The position numbers were made by a program, and so were the translations under genes. This document shows positions 19,788-30,916 of a stretch of DNA of 64,000 nt, piece after piece. Source of the DNA: Proteus appendicitidis (GTDB lineage Bacteria > Pseudomonadota > Gammaproteobacteria > Enterobacterales > Enterobacteriaceae). Below the pieces are notes generated by a model. The model was not told the DNA's origin and made no database searches. It was given only the letters and a program-made list of their open reading frames with translations. The stretch is taken from positions 1,090,001-1,154,000 of the forward strand of contig NZ_CP127389.1 of the NCBI RefSeq assembly GCF_030271835.1, read 5' to 3'. The first letter of the stretch is position 1, and each line of letters begins with the position of its first letter.

Positions 19788-22121
19788 ATGATCCATTTCT
19801 TAGCAAAAAATGATGCTTATCGTCAGGGAATTGGGATATTTTCATTTTCGTCATCAGCGATTGCATTATTATTGACTTCACTCACTTCGTTAAATAGCTA
19901 TGCAACTGAAAGTGTAAAACCAGAAATAACGACACCCACAAAGTCGGAGAGTCCTGCACAACCAAAATCGCGTGAAAAGATTATTCTTGAACCTATTTAT
20001 GTATTAGGGGAGCTTAATTCGAGTGTTGATGCAGGAAGTACTGTTCTGACATTAAAAGATATCGACAGAATTCAGCCTAATAATATTGCAGAGCTGGTGG
20101 ATAAATTACCCGGAATTTCATCATCTGGCTCTCCAAGACCAGGTGGTCAAACATTAAATATCTGGGGGATGGGTAATCCTGAAGATATTAAAATCACGCT
20201 TGATGGTACACCTAAAACCTTTGAGAAATATCGCCAAGGTTCAATTTTTATTGATCCTGAATTAATACGTCGTCTCGATGTTGATAAAGGTCCTCATAAT
20301 ATTACTCAAGGGAATGGCGGGTTTGGTGGTTCGGTGAGAATTGAAACCAAAGATCCCGATGACTTATTATTACCCGATCAGCATATTGGGATGTTTTTAA
20401 AATACGGGCATCATACTAACGATAGACAAAATCGTTATAGTGGTGCGGTATATGGCAAATTACTTGATGGACAAGCTGACGGATTATTCTATTTTAACCG
20501 TCGTGAAAGTGATGATCTGCGACGTCCTGATGGGACTAAATTTGGCTATTCACAGTCAGATCAAGATTCTTTTTTAATTAAAACTAATATCTATTTAACT
20601 GAAGCACAAACATTAACATTATCAGCATCACGATCAGAAAGTGATGGTTGGACACCTTGGGCAGCCAAGCGTGATGAATTAGCTAAACCTAGCCAAGCTG
20701 AAGTGGATAAATACGGCTTTGATGCCGCGATGAAACGTAAATTAGTTTATCGTGATCAAAAAGATGACACCTTCAGTGTGAAATGGAATATTCAGCCAGT
20801 TGATTCTGATTTAATTAATTTAACGCTTACCTACGGTTATTCAAAAACTAAGCAAAACGATAGTCGCCCAGAGACAGCAAGCTCCTATTTTAGTGGCAGT
20901 ATGGGAAATCAAAGTTGGGTAGATTATCGAAATCATCAAATCGAAATTAAAAATGAAAGCACTATTATGCAGGGTGCTTTAGAGCATAAAGTATTAGTGG
21001 GAACACGTTGGCATCGTAATGATCGTGATGTCTTAATGTTTACTCGCGATAAAGCTAAAAATCCAAATTATAACTATGGATATTATGCGCCTCCTTATAT
21101 GCCAGAAGGTACGCAAACAACAACCAGTTTCTATCTTCAAGATTCGATGAGTTATAGAAATATAACGATAACACCGGGCGTTCGCTACGATATCGTTAAA
21201 AATCAAGGCAAGGGAAGCCGAGCTATTACTTATCAAGATCCTGATCCTTATTATGGTCATGATTATTCTGATGTGACTTATAGCGGGGCAACACCTCATT
21301 TAGGTTTATTATGGAAAATGAACCAGAATTTCAGATTCTTTGGTGATCTCACCTACACATGGCGTGCTCCATTAATTGATGAGCAGTATGAAGTTCAAGG
21401 AAGTGTTTCAAGTTTAACGGGTACAAGCCGTCACCTAGATAAAGAAACAGTAAGAGCGGCACGAATTGGTGCCATTGCAGACTTTGAAAGTGTTATTCAG
21501 CAAGAAGACCAACTGCAATTAAGAACAACACTGTTTGATACTCGTGGTAAAGATGAAATCTTCCGCCGCCGTGGTGTTTATTGTGAAAGTCAAAAGGTGG
21601 ATGGGCATAATGGAAATTGTCCGCCTTCAATAGGTAATTACCGTAATTTACCGGGTTACCATATTCAAGGATTAGAAATTGAAGCCTTTTATAACAGCCC
21701 TAATGTATTCGGTCGTTTAGCGTATTCGACAATGAAAGGAAAACGTGACCAATCACCGCGTGATCCGTGGTTTGGTCAAAAAACATGGATTGCGGAGATC
21801 CAGCCTGATGCTTTACATGCCACCCTTGGCGTAAAAGTACCAAGTATTAATGTCAATATGGGATGGACGGGCGATTTTATTGGCGCTCAACGTCGCTCAC
21901 CAATGGATGCTGATCCTGATGCAGGTTATTGGTCATTACCAAAAAGTAAAGGTTATGCAATACACGGTTTATTTGCGAATTGGGAACCTTCTTTTATAGA
22001 TAATACTGAGGTTCGTTTTACAGTCGCGAATTTATTTAACCGTGATTATTACCCTTATTTAGGGGAGTCAGTTTCAGGTGTAGGGCGTGATTATCGATTT
22101 ACTGTGGTAAAACGTTTCTAA
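19788..22121 (+). CDS. TonB-dependent outer-membrane receptor, iron-regulated
   Basis: This 777-residue protein is predicted to import an iron ligand (heme or a ferric siderophore) across the outer membrane using TonB energy. A long signal peptide ends near SYA-TES (residues 38-41). The plug domain (about residues 65-195) has EPIYVLGEL near its start, a TonB-box-like region, and the conserved KGPHNITQGNGGFGGSVRIET. The beta-barrel ends in the typical aromatic residue (VVKRF). The segment YTWRAPLIDEQYE resembles the FRAP-box region of heme receptors, but no NPNL motif follows, so the ligand stays open. One extracellular loop contains a Cys pair (CESQKVDGHNGNC). It stands alone, without transport or siderophore genes beside it. 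Confidence 0.88.
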   Translation: MIHFLAKNDAYRQGIGIFSFSSSAIALLLTSLTSLNSYATESVKPEITTPTKSESPAQPKSREKIILEPIYVLGELNSSVDAGSTVLTLKDIDRIQPNNIAELVDKLPGISSSGSPRPGGQTLNIWGMGNPEDIKITLDGTPKTFEKYRQGSIFIDPELIRRLDVDKGPHNITQGNGGFGGSVRIETKDPDDLLLPDQHIGMFLKYGHHTNDRQNRYSGAVYGKLLDGQADGLFYFNRRESDDLRRPDGTKFGYSQSDQDSFLIKTNIYLTEAQTLTLSASRSESDGWTPWAAKRDELAKPSQAEVDKYGFDAAMKRKLVYRDQKDDTFSVKWNIQPVDSDLINLTLTYGYSKTKQNDSRPETASSYFSGSMGNQSWVDYRNHQIEIKNESTIMQGALEHKVLVGTRWHRNDRDVLMFTRDKAKNPNYNYGYYAPPYMPEGTQTTTSFYLQDSMSYRNITITPGVRYDIVKNQGKGSRAITYQDPDPYYGHDYSDVTYSGATPHLGLLWKMNQNFRFFGDLTYTWRAPLIDEQYEVQGSVSSLTGTSRHLDKETVRAARIGAIADFESVIQQEDQLQLRTTLFDTRGKDEIFRRRGVYCESQKVDGHNGNCPPSIGNYRNLPGYHIQGLEIEAFYNSPNVFGRLAYSTMKGKRDQSPRDPWFGQKTWIAEIQPDALHATLGVKVPSINVNMGWTGDFIGAQRRSPMDADPDAGYWSLPKSKGYAIHGLFANWEPSFIDNTEVRFTVANLFNRDYYPYLGESVSGVGRDYRFTVVKRF

Positions 22122-22166
22122 TATTACTGAAAATAAAAAACGCAGCTTTTGATCGCTTAAACAGAT

Positions 22167-22191
22167 AAACCCCATAGCTATTATGGGGTTT
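22167..22191. terminator. Hairpin after the TonB-dependent receptor gene
   Basis: A perfect 10-bp stem AAACCCCATA / TATGGGGTTT with a 5-nt loop lies 46 nt after the receptor stop. The T-tract is short, so function as a terminator is likely but not certain. It could serve the converging gene at 22227-22577 as well. Confidence 0.75.
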
Positions 22192-22226
22192 ATTGTCATT
22201 AAGAGTTCAATACTCAATATATTGAA

Positions 22227-22577
22227 TTAATAACCGTATGATGCAGAAGTTGCAATCATTGCCATCATGGTGGTGAAGAAGAAAATAAAGAAAAGAACCG
22301 CCATAATGATACTAATAATAAAGTAAATAAAGCCCGCTCTATTCCATGTTTCTTGCACTTTCATAAAGGTTTCAACAGAATCGTAATCACCATTTTTCCA
22401 AGCCCATTCATTTCCTTTAATACCACAGACAAAGAGCCAAACAAGATTAAGTAAAGGAACAAGTACTAATAATGGAAGATAGGATTTATTACCAAAACCC
22501 CAAATAATATTAAACATGAAAGCACCCCAGTTCCAACGTTTAATTTCCTCAGGTACTGGTTTGTTAGTGTAAGACAC
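22227..22577 (-). CDS. Small membrane protein of unknown function
   Basis: I do not recognise a functional family for this 116-residue protein. It has an N-terminal amphipathic segment with KRWNWGAFMFNIIWGFGNKSY, a pattern seen in small membrane proteins annotated as hypothetical. One or two helices follow (LPLLVLVPLLNLVWLFVCG), then a loop with GNEWAWKNG and a long C-terminal helix (IYFIISIIMAVLFFIFFF). The start is GTG, with AAGGA seven bases upstream. It lies between the receptor gene and proX, transcribed in the direction of the pro operon but 285 nt after the proX stop and its terminator, so it is probably a separate unit. Confidence 0.75.
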   Translation of the reverse strand: MSYTNKPVPEEIKRWNWGAFMFNIIWGFGNKSYLPLLVLVPLLNLVWLFVCGIKGNEWAWKNGDYDSVETFMKVQETWNRAGFIYFIISIIMAVLFFIFFFTTMMAMIATSASYGY

Positions 22578-22800
22578 AGTTTATTCCTTATTTAAAAATA
22601 ATAAATATAAAAATGAGAATGCCAAAATGGCAACTGGAGAAAGGAATAATCATAATTGAACAAATGAGAGAATGAAAGACAGGGATATCGCGACCATTAA
22701 TAAAAAGAATAATCTTAATAATAAAGTTGTATTAGGATCTCTTAATTTTTATATAAACTTATTTTTCCTAATTACATATAAATTTAGTTTTTTATAAATA

Positions 22801-22832
22801 AAAACAGGCACACAAGAGTGCGGCCTGTTTTT
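22801..22832 (-). terminator. proX: Terminator of the proVWX operon
   Basis: The stem AAAACAGGC (22801-22809) pairs with GCCTGTTTT (22823-22831). An inner 3-bp stem is separated from it by a bulge, and a T-run follows on the minus strand. It lies 30 nt after the proX stop. Confidence 0.85.
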
Positions 22833-22862
22833 TGATAATCTTAATTTAAGGTTATTTATTGA

Positions 22863-23858
22863 TTATTTTGCAGCTGCTTGAGCTTGTTCAATCCAACCAT
22901 CAAACGTTTTTTGATGGGCTTTGATCCATGCATTAGCATGACGTTCAATATCTGCTTGTGATTTTTGACCATTATGCATACGTAAATTTTGCGCATTAAT
23001 ATCGGCAACAGATACTTTCATCACTTCAAAGAGTTTTGCCGCAGCGGGGTTTTCTTCTGCCCACTTTTTATTTGCTGCAATATGCATGGTACTTGGTGGG
23101 AAACCATAGTTTTTACCATTTGCTAATGTAGTATCGGTTTTATCATCACCTGGTAACGAAGAGAAGGGTACTTGTAACCAGACAACATCTTTACCCGGTT
23201 TTAATACATCACTTATCCAGTAAGGCGTCCATGTGTAATAAAAAATAGGTTTGCCTTCTTTATAACGGGTAATGGTATCTGCCATCATTGCCGCGTAATT
23301 GCCTTGGTTATGTGTGACAGATTTTTCTAATCCATAGGCTTTTAAGTGATTGTTGATAGCTTCTTCACAACCCCATCCCGGATTACAACCCGTTAAATCG
23401 GCTTTGCCATCACCATTGGCATCAAATAATTTAGCAATGTTCGGATCTTTTAATTGCTCAATATTCGTAATGTTATATTTCTCTGCCGTTTTTTTATCAA
23501 TCAAGTAGCCTTGAGCAGCATTAACGACATAATCCCCTTTACGATAAAAGGTATTATCACCACCCGCTGCCGCATATTGTGAATTATGAAGAGGAACCCA
23601 ACTGACTGCCATAAAGGTAGCATCACCATTGGCGATAGAGGAATAAGCAACGTTATAGTCAACTTCTTTAATTGGCTGAACAGTGTAACCTAATTGTTCT
23701 AGTGCTTTGTTTACGATTAAAGTTTGAAAGGTTTCTTCAGAAATCGTACTTTGCACAGGTTGAACCGAAATTCCTTTTCCAGGTAAATCAGCAGCGGATA
23801 ACTGGGTGCTTATCAGTGTGGCGGACAATACGGTTGCCCAGATAACTGGATTACGCAT
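22863..23858 (-). CDS. proX: Glycine betaine/proline-betaine periplasmic binding protein ProX
   Basis: ProX is the periplasmic ligand receptor of the ProU osmoprotectant ABC transporter. The 331-residue precursor has a signal peptide ending [10 protein letters not shown] near residue 22. The mature part matches E. coli ProX throughout, with the disulfide segment [25 protein letters not shown] and FYYTWTPYW, the last contributing aromatic residues to the betaine-binding box. It is the third gene of the operon. A stable hairpin (23894-23913) in the 146-nt gap after proW may raise its mRNA stability relative to proVW. Confidence 0.97.
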   Translation of the reverse strand: MRNPVIWATVLSATLISTQLSAADLPGKGISVQPVQSTISEETFQTLIVNKALEQLGYTVQPIKEVDYNVAYSSIANGDATFMAVSWVPLHNSQYAAAGGDNTFYRKGDYVVNAAQGYLIDKKTAEKYNITNIEQLKDPNIAKLFDANGDGKADLTGCNPGWGCEEAINNHLKAYGLEKSVTHNQGNYAAMMADTITRYKEGKPIFYYTWTPYWISDVLKPGKDVVWLQVPFSSLPGDDKTDTTLANGKNYGFPPSTMHIAANKKWAEENPAAAKLFEVMKVSVADINAQNLRMHNGQKSQADIERHANAWIKAHQKTFDGWIEQAQAAAK

Positions 23859-23893
23859 AGTTTTTCCTTCTGTTGTGATGGTAAGAGATAAAT

Positions 23894-23913
23894 AGCGACA
23901 GCGAACTGTCGCT
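23894..23913 (-). other. Intercistronic hairpin between proW and proX
   Basis: The stem AGCGACAG / CTGTCGCT is perfect over 8 bp. In the mRNA (minus strand) the loop is UUCG. It lies 35 nt upstream of the proX start and has no strong T-run in the operon direction, so a stabilising or processing role is more likely than termination. Confidence 0.65.
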
Positions 23914-24004
23914 TTTATTTCTTATATTGATTGAACGTGATGTTCTTATTGATTTTTAGTACTTATTTTTAATACTGTTTTTTAATAAATAGTGAAAATA
24001 TTTA

Positions 24005-25201
24005 TTACGATGCTTTTTTGCCAAAGAGTCGGCAAATTAAACCAATAGGTCCTGTCATATACCAGCATCGATTGCCTTTATGACGACTGTTTTGACCTAA
24101 AGATTGTGTTAATCGGTCAAGAATAATGGCGAGGATAACAATACCAGCCCCCCCTACGGCAGCAAGTCCCATATCAAGGCGACCTATACCGCGCAATACC
24201 ATTTGACCTAATCCACCGACGGCTATCATTGAGGCAATAACAACCATTGAAAGCGCTAACATCAGTGTTTGGTTTACACCTGCCATAATCGTTGGCATAG
24301 CGAGCGGTAATTGCACTTTAAACAGCATTTGGCGAGGATTTGCACCAAATGATTGTGCGGCTTCAATTAAATCTTCAGGGACTTGTTTGATCCCTAAAAT
24401 GGTCAATCTCACAATAGGAGGTAAGGCAAAAATAATAGTGACCACAACACCAGGTACGTTACCAATACCAAATAACATGACGATAGGTACTAAATAGACA
24501 AATGCAGGCGTTGTCTGCATTGCATCCAGTAAAGGCCGAACAATTTTAGATGCTCTATCACTGTTAGCTAACCATATTCCTAATGGAAGCCCGATAATAA
24601 GACAAAACAGCAATGAAGTGAGTACCAATGCAAGGGTAACCATCGCTTCAGACCAAGCACCAATCGCACCAATTAATATTAATGAGATAAAAGAAGCCGC
24701 ACCCATGACTTTGCCTGACAGTTGCCATGCAATCAGAGAAAACAGAATAATGGCGATAGGTGCTGGCATTGAGGTTAAGAAATTTTCAAAACCACTTAAT
24801 ACCAAATCAACCGGTACACGAATACCTTGGAAAACAGGGCGAAAGTGCAACACAATCCAGTCAATCGCTTCGGTAACCCATGAATCTAATGGGATCAGCG
24901 TATTGTGAAATGGGTCCATGATATTGAAAGAATCGGGTGCAACATCCGTCGGTGCTGCATCTAGCCAATCACTGCCAGCGGATGAGGTGTCAATATTATC
25001 AGTACCACTGCCAGCACCCCATGGATCGGCATCTGTTGATGTACTGTCAGCACTGCCCCAAGGATCGCTTTCTGTTGCGCTAGTATCTGTTGTTGCCCAA
25101 GGATCATCATTTACATGAGTTGTCTCTTGTGCCGTCTCGTTTGTCGCAGTCTCTTGGAGCTTTGTATCCAACGCTGTGTTTTGATCTGCTGTATTACTCA
25201 T
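24005..25201 (-). CDS. proW: Glycine betaine/proline-betaine ABC transporter permease ProW
   Basis: ProW is the inner-membrane permease of the ProU system. The 398-residue protein has a hydrophilic N-terminal region of about 105 residues, then the permease core that begins with [18 protein letters not shown]. The core contains the coupling helix [26 protein letters not shown]. The N-terminal extension is longer than in E. coli (about 354 residues in total) and contains three DPW motifs exactly 13 residues apart. AAGGAG lies well placed before the ATG. The start overlaps the proV 3' end by 8 nt. Confidence 0.96.
   Translation of the reverse strand: MSNTADQNTALDTKLQETATNETAQETTHVNDDPWATTDTSATESDPWGSADSTSTDADPWGAGSGTDNIDTSSAGSDWLDAAPTDVAPDSFNIMDPFHNTLIPLDSWVTEAIDWIVLHFRPVFQGIRVPVDLVLSGFENFLTSMPAPIAIILFSLIAWQLSGKVMGAASFISLILIGAIGAWSEAMVTLALVLTSLLFCLIIGLPLGIWLANSDRASKIVRPLLDAMQTTPAFVYLVPIVMLFGIGNVPGVVVTIIFALPPIVRLTILGIKQVPEDLIEAAQSFGANPRQMLFKVQLPLAMPTIMAGVNQTLMLALSMVVIASMIAVGGLGQMVLRGIGRLDMGLAAVGGAGIVILAIILDRLTQSLGQNSRHKGNRCWYMTGPIGLICRLFGKKAS
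25004..25105 (-). repeat. proW: 13-residue DPW repeat in the N-terminus of ProW
   Basis: DPW occurs at residues 33-35, 46-48 and 59-61, an exact 39-bp period. The segments between are Ser/Thr/Asp-rich. The E. coli N-terminal region is also Trp-containing but shorter. Confidence 0.75.
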
Positions 25202-26393
25202 TTGGCGTCTCCTTATCCAGTGCTTGTAGTAACATTCCTTTAGAAATTAAACCGATATAGCGGTTTTTTTCATCAATAACAGGAATGGCACAGGGAGATT
25301 GTGCAACAGTTGAAATCAGCTCGTTTAACGGTGTATCACCATTAATGGCACAAGGCTCTGGTAAAATAGCTGACTCAATAGGTTGTTTATTCTTCAGCGC
25401 CTCTTCAAGAGACATAACGGAAACAATACCAACAAATTTTCTTCCTCGTTCAATAAGATAGCCAAAGTTTCTATCTTCATCTTCGAGTACTTTTAATGCA
25501 GAGCGAGGACCAAAACCAGGTGCAACATGCAGTAAGGTTTCTGGGCGACGTTTGGCTATATCTTTTGCACTAAATACGTGGCTAATATCAACACCACGGA
25601 AAAACGTACGCACATAATCATTTGCTGGATTGTTGAGTATTTCATCGGGTGTTCCCGTTTGAACAACAACACCACCTTGCATAATGGCAATTCGATCACC
25701 AATACGCATCGCTTCGTCCAAATCATGAGAGATAAATACAATGGTTCGCTGTTTATCACCTTGTAAGCTCAATAACTCATCTTGCATTTCAGTACGAATT
25801 AATGGATCAAGTGCGGAAAAGGCTTCATCCATTAACAAAATATCAGGATCATTCGCTAGCGCGCGCGCAAGACCGATACGTTGACGCATCCCACCAGAAA
25901 GCTCATCAGGCCAAGAATTTGCGTAACTACCCAAGTTGACTTGCTCTAAGGCATCCATCGCTTTTTTATAACGCTCGTCTTTGCTTAATCCAGCGAGATC
26001 CATTCCAAATGCAGTGTTATCAAGCACGTTCATATGGGGCATCAAGGCAAATGACTGAAACACCATACTGATTTTTTTACGACGAACTTGTCGTAATTCT
26101 TTATCTGACATGGTGGCAATATTTTCACCATCAATAAGCACCTCTCCCTTGGTTGGAGAGATCAGACGATTGAGAAGGCGGACTAGAGTGGATTTACCTG
26201 AACCAGATAACCCCATGATGACAAATATTTCGCCTTCTTCAATTGCCAGATTTGCATTTTGAACGCCCACAGTAAGCCCTGTTTTATCAAAAATCTGATC
26301 TTTATTCATACCCGATTCTAATAATTCGAAAGCGCGTTTAGGGTGCTCGCCAAATACCTTGTAGAGATTTTTTACTTCGAGTTTAATTGCCAT
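25194..26393 (-). CDS. proV: Glycine betaine/proline-betaine ABC transporter ATPase ProV
   Basis: ProV is the cytoplasmic ATPase of the ProU osmoprotectant importer. The 399-residue protein has Walker [10 protein letters not shown] at about 61-69, the signature [15 protein letters not shown], and Walker [16 protein letters not shown]-terminal pair of CBS domains (about 275-395) follows, which in OpuA-type systems sense ionic strength. It heads the proVWX operon. The 5' region is AT-rich, as expected for an H-NS-controlled osmoregulated promoter, but no single promoter can be fixed by eye. Confidence 0.97.
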   Translation of the reverse strand: MAIKLEVKNLYKVFGEHPKRAFELLESGMNKDQIFDKTGLTVGVQNANLAIEEGEIFVIMGLSGSGKSTLVRLLNRLISPTKGEVLIDGENIATMSDKELRQVRRKKISMVFQSFALMPHMNVLDNTAFGMDLAGLSKDERYKKAMDALEQVNLGSYANSWPDELSGGMRQRIGLARALANDPDILLMDEAFSALDPLIRTEMQDELLSLQGDKQRTIVFISHDLDEAMRIGDRIAIMQGGVVVQTGTPDEILNNPANDYVRTFFRGVDISHVFSAKDIAKRRPETLLHVAPGFGPRSALKVLEDEDRNFGYLIERGRKFVGIVSVMSLEEALKNKQPIESAILPEPCAINGDTPLNELISTVAQSPCAIPVIDEKNRYIGLISKGMLLQALDKETPNE

Positions 26394-27015
26394 GCAATAT
26401 ATAGTTTCCTATTTAAATATTGAAAGGAATAAATTAAATATTAATAAATAAGTGTTGTTATTTTCCTAAATAAGATTTTTAGTAAGGGAAATACCCTACC
26501 ACAATGATTGAGTCTGACAACCCTATGTTAATTATAATTAATTAAATAAATTGCCTGTATTTTCTTTATTTTTAATATGATTAATAATTAAATAAAGTGA
26601 AATAAATAAAATTTATTAAAAGATATATTTTTCTCTAACTAACTGAAATAACTTTATTTTTAGAGATATTGTTATTTTGATTAGGATCTCAATAAAAATG
26701 AAGACTCAATATCGGAATAGAAGGGAAAAAGAGATGAAAATTAAATGAAAAAAAATCATCATACATTAGTTAAATTAATATTTATTATCCCGTAATAAGC
26801 GCTATCTACTCAATATCAGCTAAAATCATTCGAAAAAAATTGATTTTTTGACAATATTGAACGGCAAAAATCAATCAATTTGCTTGTTTAGTGAACAAAT
26901 AAAAATACACCAAAAAATAGTCTATATTTTTCAGTGTATTATGTTTTATCTGTGATACATAATTAAATTGAATGTATCCCGCTGTTTCTCTTAACTTCAA
27001 CTAGGCTAATAAAGC
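26394..27015. other. 622-bp AT-rich intergenic region, proV promoter and nrdF 3' end
   Basis: This region is strongly AT-rich with many A- and T-tracts, consistent with curved, H-NS-type DNA upstream of proU. Near its nrdF side it holds a terminator-like hairpin (26899-26940). I see no supported gene; a 16-codon frame at 26745-26795 lacks a convincing ribosome site. Confidence 0.6.
26899..26940 (-). terminator. Probable terminator of nrdHIEF
   Basis: AATACAC (26904-26910) pairs with GTGTATT (26934-26940). An inner A-rich/T-rich stem extends the pairing, and a TTTTTATTTG tract follows on the minus strand. It lies about 75 nt after the nrdF stop. Confidence 0.7.
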
Positions 27016-27996
<981 letters not shown>

Positions 27997-28008
27997 TTAT
28001 TGTTATTA

Positions 28009-30135
28009 TTAAAGTGCGCACGAAACACAGCCTTTGATTTCTGTACCGGCTAATGCAGATTGTCGGATACGAATGTAATACAAGGTTTTAATACCTTTAC
28101 GCCATGCATAAATTTGCGCTTTGTTAATATCTCTTGTTGTGGCTTCATCAGAAAAGAACAAGGTCAGTGATAATCCTTGGTCGATATGTTGAGAAGCTTC
28201 AGCATAGGTATCGATAATTTTTTCAGCCCCAATTTCATATGCATCTTGATAATATTGACGATTTTCATTGGTCATAAAGGGAGCAGGGTAATAAACTCGT
28301 CCAATCTTACCTTCTTTTCTAATTTCTATTGGCGCGGCAATAGGATGAATGCTCGATGTAGAGTGGTTGATATAGGAAATCGATCCTGTTGGTGGTATTG
28401 CTTGTAAATTTTGGTTATATATCCCATGCGTCATAATAGATTGCTTGAGAGCTTGCCAATCTTCCTGTGTTGGAATATGAACATTAGATTGACTAAACAG
28501 CTGGTTAACTTTTTGAGTTTTGGGCAACCACTGCTGTGATAGATATTTATTGAAGTATTCACCCGTTGCGTATTTTGAATTTTCAAAGCCTTTAAAGTGC
28601 TGTTTTTTCTCAATAGCTAATTGATTTGACGCTAATAATGCATAGTAAGTGACGGTATAAAAATAGATATTAGTAAAATCTAATGCTTCTTCTGAGCCGT
28701 AATAAATCCCTTCACGCGCTAAGTAGCCATGTAAATTCATTTGTCCTAAACCAATGGCATGAGAAGCGAGATTACCTTTTTCAATCGAAGGAACGGACTC
28801 AATTTTCGTCATTTCAGAGACATTACTTAATGCCCTAATTGCTGTGCTGACGGTATGAGCAAAGTTAGGTGAGTCCATTGCCATAGCAATATTCATAGAA
28901 CCTAAGTTACAACTAATATCGTGACCGATATGGCGATAACTTAAGTCAGGGTGATACTCACTTGCACTGTTGACTTGTAAAATTTCAGAGCAAAGATTGC
29001 TCATATTAATTCTACCGGCGATAGGATTGGCGCGATTTACAGCATCTTCAAACATGATATAAGGATAGCCAGATTCAAATTGAATTTCGGCAAGTGTTTG
29101 GAAAAACTCTCTCGCTTTAATTTTTTTCTTACGAATTTGCGCGTTATTCACCATTTCACTGTATTTTTCACTAATACTGATCTCTGACATAGGTACGCCA
29201 TAAACACGCTCTACATCATAAGGTGAGAAGAGATACATATCTTCATTACGTTTCGCTAATTCAAAAGTGATATCAGGGATAACAACGCCTAAAGAGAGCG
29301 TTTTAATTCTCACTTTTTCGTCCGCATTTTCTCTTTTTGTATCAAGAAAATGGTAAATATCTGGATGATGGGCATGAAGATAAACAGCACCAGCGCCTTG
29401 TCGTGCGCCTAACTGATTGGCATAGGAAAAAGCATCTTCGAGCATCTTCATAACAGGAACAACGCCAGAAGATTGATTCTCTATACGTTTAATGGGAGCG
29501 CCAGCTTCACGTAAATTAGTGAGCAAAAATGCAACGCCACCGCCACGTTTAGAAAGCTGTAATGCGGAATTGACCGATCGGCCGATAGACTCCATATTAT
29601 CTTCTATGCGCAGCAGAAAGCAGGAAACCAATTCACCACGCTGTTGCTTCCCACAATTTAAAAAAGTCGGTGTTGCGGGTTGGAAACGACCACTAATGAT
29701 TTCATCAACAAGATGAATAGCAAGATCAGTATCTCCTTGTGCAAGCGTGAGCGCCACCATACAAACGCGATCTTCATAGCGCTCAAGATAGCGCTCTCCA
29801 TCAAACGTTTTTAAGGTGTAACTGGTGTAATACTTAAAAGCACCAAGGAAAGATTGAAAGCGAAACTTTTTGCTATAAGCATGTTTGAATAGCTGTTTTA
29901 TAAAGGCAAATTCATACTGTTCTAACACTAGAGCTTCGTAATAGTGTTGTTGGACTAAGAATTCTAATTTTTCTCTTAGATCATGAAAAAATACCGTATT
30001 TTGATTTACATGCTGGCGAAAAAAATGGTGTGTCGCTAATTTGTCTTTATCAAACTGAATATTACCTTGCTCATCATAGAGATTTAGCATGGCATTCAAT
30101 GCATGGTAATCCAGTTGTTCTGTTGATTGTGTCAT
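28009..30135 (-). CDS. nrdE: Class Ib ribonucleotide reductase alpha subunit NrdE
   Basis: NrdE is the catalytic subunit converting NDPs to dNDPs. The 708-residue protein (E. coli 714) contains the substrate-site cysteine in [13 protein letters not shown], the catalytic region [11 protein letters not shown], the phosphate-binding [11 protein letters not shown] and the C-terminal redox pair in GCVSCAL, which is reduced by NrdH. I place the start at the ATG at 30135, five bases after the nrdI stop codon, because it gives the homologous N-terminus (..[13 protein letters not shown]). An upstream ATG at 30156 overlaps nrdI and lacks a Shine-Dalgarno sequence. Confidence 0.96.
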   Translation of the reverse strand: MTQSTEQLDYHALNAMLNLYDEQGNIQFDKDKLATHHFFRQHVNQNTVFFHDLREKLEFLVQQHYYEALVLEQYEFAFIKQLFKHAYSKKFRFQSFLGAFKYYTSYTLKTFDGERYLERYEDRVCMVALTLAQGDTDLAIHLVDEIISGRFQPATPTFLNCGKQQRGELVSCFLLRIEDNMESIGRSVNSALQLSKRGGGVAFLLTNLREAGAPIKRIENQSSGVVPVMKMLEDAFSYANQLGARQGAGAVYLHAHHPDIYHFLDTKRENADEKVRIKTLSLGVVIPDITFELAKRNEDMYLFSPYDVERVYGVPMSEISISEKYSEMVNNAQIRKKKIKAREFFQTLAEIQFESGYPYIMFEDAVNRANPIAGRINMSNLCSEILQVNSASEYHPDLSYRHIGHDISCNLGSMNIAMAMDSPNFAHTVSTAIRALSNVSEMTKIESVPSIEKGNLASHAIGLGQMNLHGYLAREGIYYGSEEALDFTNIYFYTVTYYALLASNQLAIEKKQHFKGFENSKYATGEYFNKYLSQQWLPKTQKVNQLFSQSNVHIPTQEDWQALKQSIMTHGIYNQNLQAIPPTGSISYINHSTSSIHPIAAPIEIRKEGKIGRVYYPAPFMTNENRQYYQDAYEIGAEKIIDTYAEASQHIDQGLSLTLFFSDEATTRDINKAQIYAWRKGIKTLYYIRIRQSALAGTEIKGCVSCAL

Positions 30136-30140
30136 GTTAA

Positions 30141-30560
30141 TTATCTCGTGGCGCATTGGTCAGTAAGGCTTGACCAAAACGTACTTAAACCTGTTTTTAC
30201 GCGGTTTACATCTTCTGGTGTACCTAATAATTCAAATCGATACAAAAAAGGAATTTGGCATTTTTGTGCAATAATATCGCCTGCTAATCCGTAAGCTGCA
30301 CCAAAGTTAGTATTTCCAGAAGCAATGACTCCACGTATTAATTGACGGTTTTCAGGAATATTTAAAAACTGAATAACCGCTTTAGGCACTGCACCTTTAG
30401 TACCGCCGCCGCCATAAGTCGGGCAAAGCAACACAAAAGGTTGCGTTGCAAGCAAGGTTTCATCTTCAATAATTCTGGTCGCTTTTAAATGGAGCTTTTG
30501 TACAAAGCGATGGCAGTTTTCAGAACGACTTGAAAAGTAGATCAAAGGTGCAGTTTGCAT
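30141..30560 (-). CDS. nrdI: NrdI flavodoxin-like protein
   Basis: NrdI is the FMN protein that supplies the oxidant for assembling the dimanganese-tyrosyl cofactor of NrdF. The 139-residue protein begins with the phosphate-binding type strand-loop [17 protein letters not shown]. It has the family segments [21 protein letters not shown] and [19 protein letters not shown] that bind the flavin. It lies 11 nt after nrdH and directly before nrdE within the operon. Confidence 0.96.
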   Translation of the reverse strand: MQTAPLIYFSSRSENCHRFVQKLHLKATRIIEDETLLATQPFVLLCPTYGGGGTKGAVPKAVIQFLNIPENRQLIRGVIASGNTNFGAAYGLAGDIIAQKCQIPFLYRFELLGTPEDVNRVKTGLSTFWSSLTDQCATR

Positions 30561-30571
30561 GAGATGCTCCT

Positions 30572-30796
30572 TTAGAGCGTGATCTGTCTGATTTTATCAG
30601 GGCAGAAACCCGACCAATGTTGTTCACCGTGAACGACAACAGGTACTTGGCGATATCCCATAGAAACAATGTGAGCGAGGGCTTGTGTATCTTTGGTGAG
30701 ATCAACTGCAACAAACGGAATATTTTTCTGTTTTAAGGCGCGTTCTGTAGCGCTACATTGAACGCAATTCGGTTTGGTATAGAGGATAACAGACAT
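30572..30796 (-). CDS. nrdH: NrdH glutaredoxin-like electron donor
   Basis: NrdH is the small redoxin that reduces NrdE, itself reduced by thioredoxin reductase. The 74-residue protein has the redox site CVQC (residues 11-14) in [12 protein letters not shown], the cis-proline segment YRQVPVV and the C-terminal WSGFCPDKI motif that distinguishes NrdH from glutaredoxins. It is the first gene of nrdHIEF, downstream of the NrdR-like and Fur-like sites at 30859-30934. Confidence 0.96.
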   Translation of the reverse strand: MSVILYTKPNCVQCSATERALKQKNIPFVAVDLTKDTQALAHIVSMGYRQVPVVVHGEQHWSGFCPDKIRQITL

Positions 30797-30858
30797 AAAA
30801 ATAACCCTTATAAAAATATGGATGCGTCTGTTTTCACATCCATAATGAGAAGTACTTA

Positions 30859-30874
30859 AATACTATATATAGAT
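30859..30874 (-). promoter_or_regulatory. Putative NrdR box, nrdH-proximal
   Basis: AATACTATATATAGAT resembles the NrdR-box pattern ACACWATATATWGTGT in its central part. Its centre lies 32 bp from the centre of the second box, the spacing typical of NrdR operators (about three helical turns). Confidence 0.7.
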
Positions 30875-30890
30875 TTATTTATTTTCAACC

Positions 30891-30906
30891 ACACAATATA
30901 TGGTGA
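30891..30906 (-). promoter_or_regulatory. Putative NrdR box, distal
   Basis: ACACAATATATGGTGA is a close match to the NrdR consensus. It is the better conserved of the pair and lies 85 nt or more upstream of nrdH. Confidence 0.8.
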
Positions 30907-30916
30907 TTTTCATTTT

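Noticed and set aside
24918..25118. Plus-strand frame opposite the ProW N-terminal region
   Set aside because: It is a shadow of the Ser/Thr/Asp-rich repeat coding sequence of proW.
26745..26795. A 16-codon frame reading like a small hydrophobic peptide (MKKNHHTLVKLIFIIP), overlapping a preceding 4-codon frame
   Set aside because: It has no good Shine-Dalgarno sequence, lies in very AT-rich DNA and is far from any gene it could lead into on that strand.
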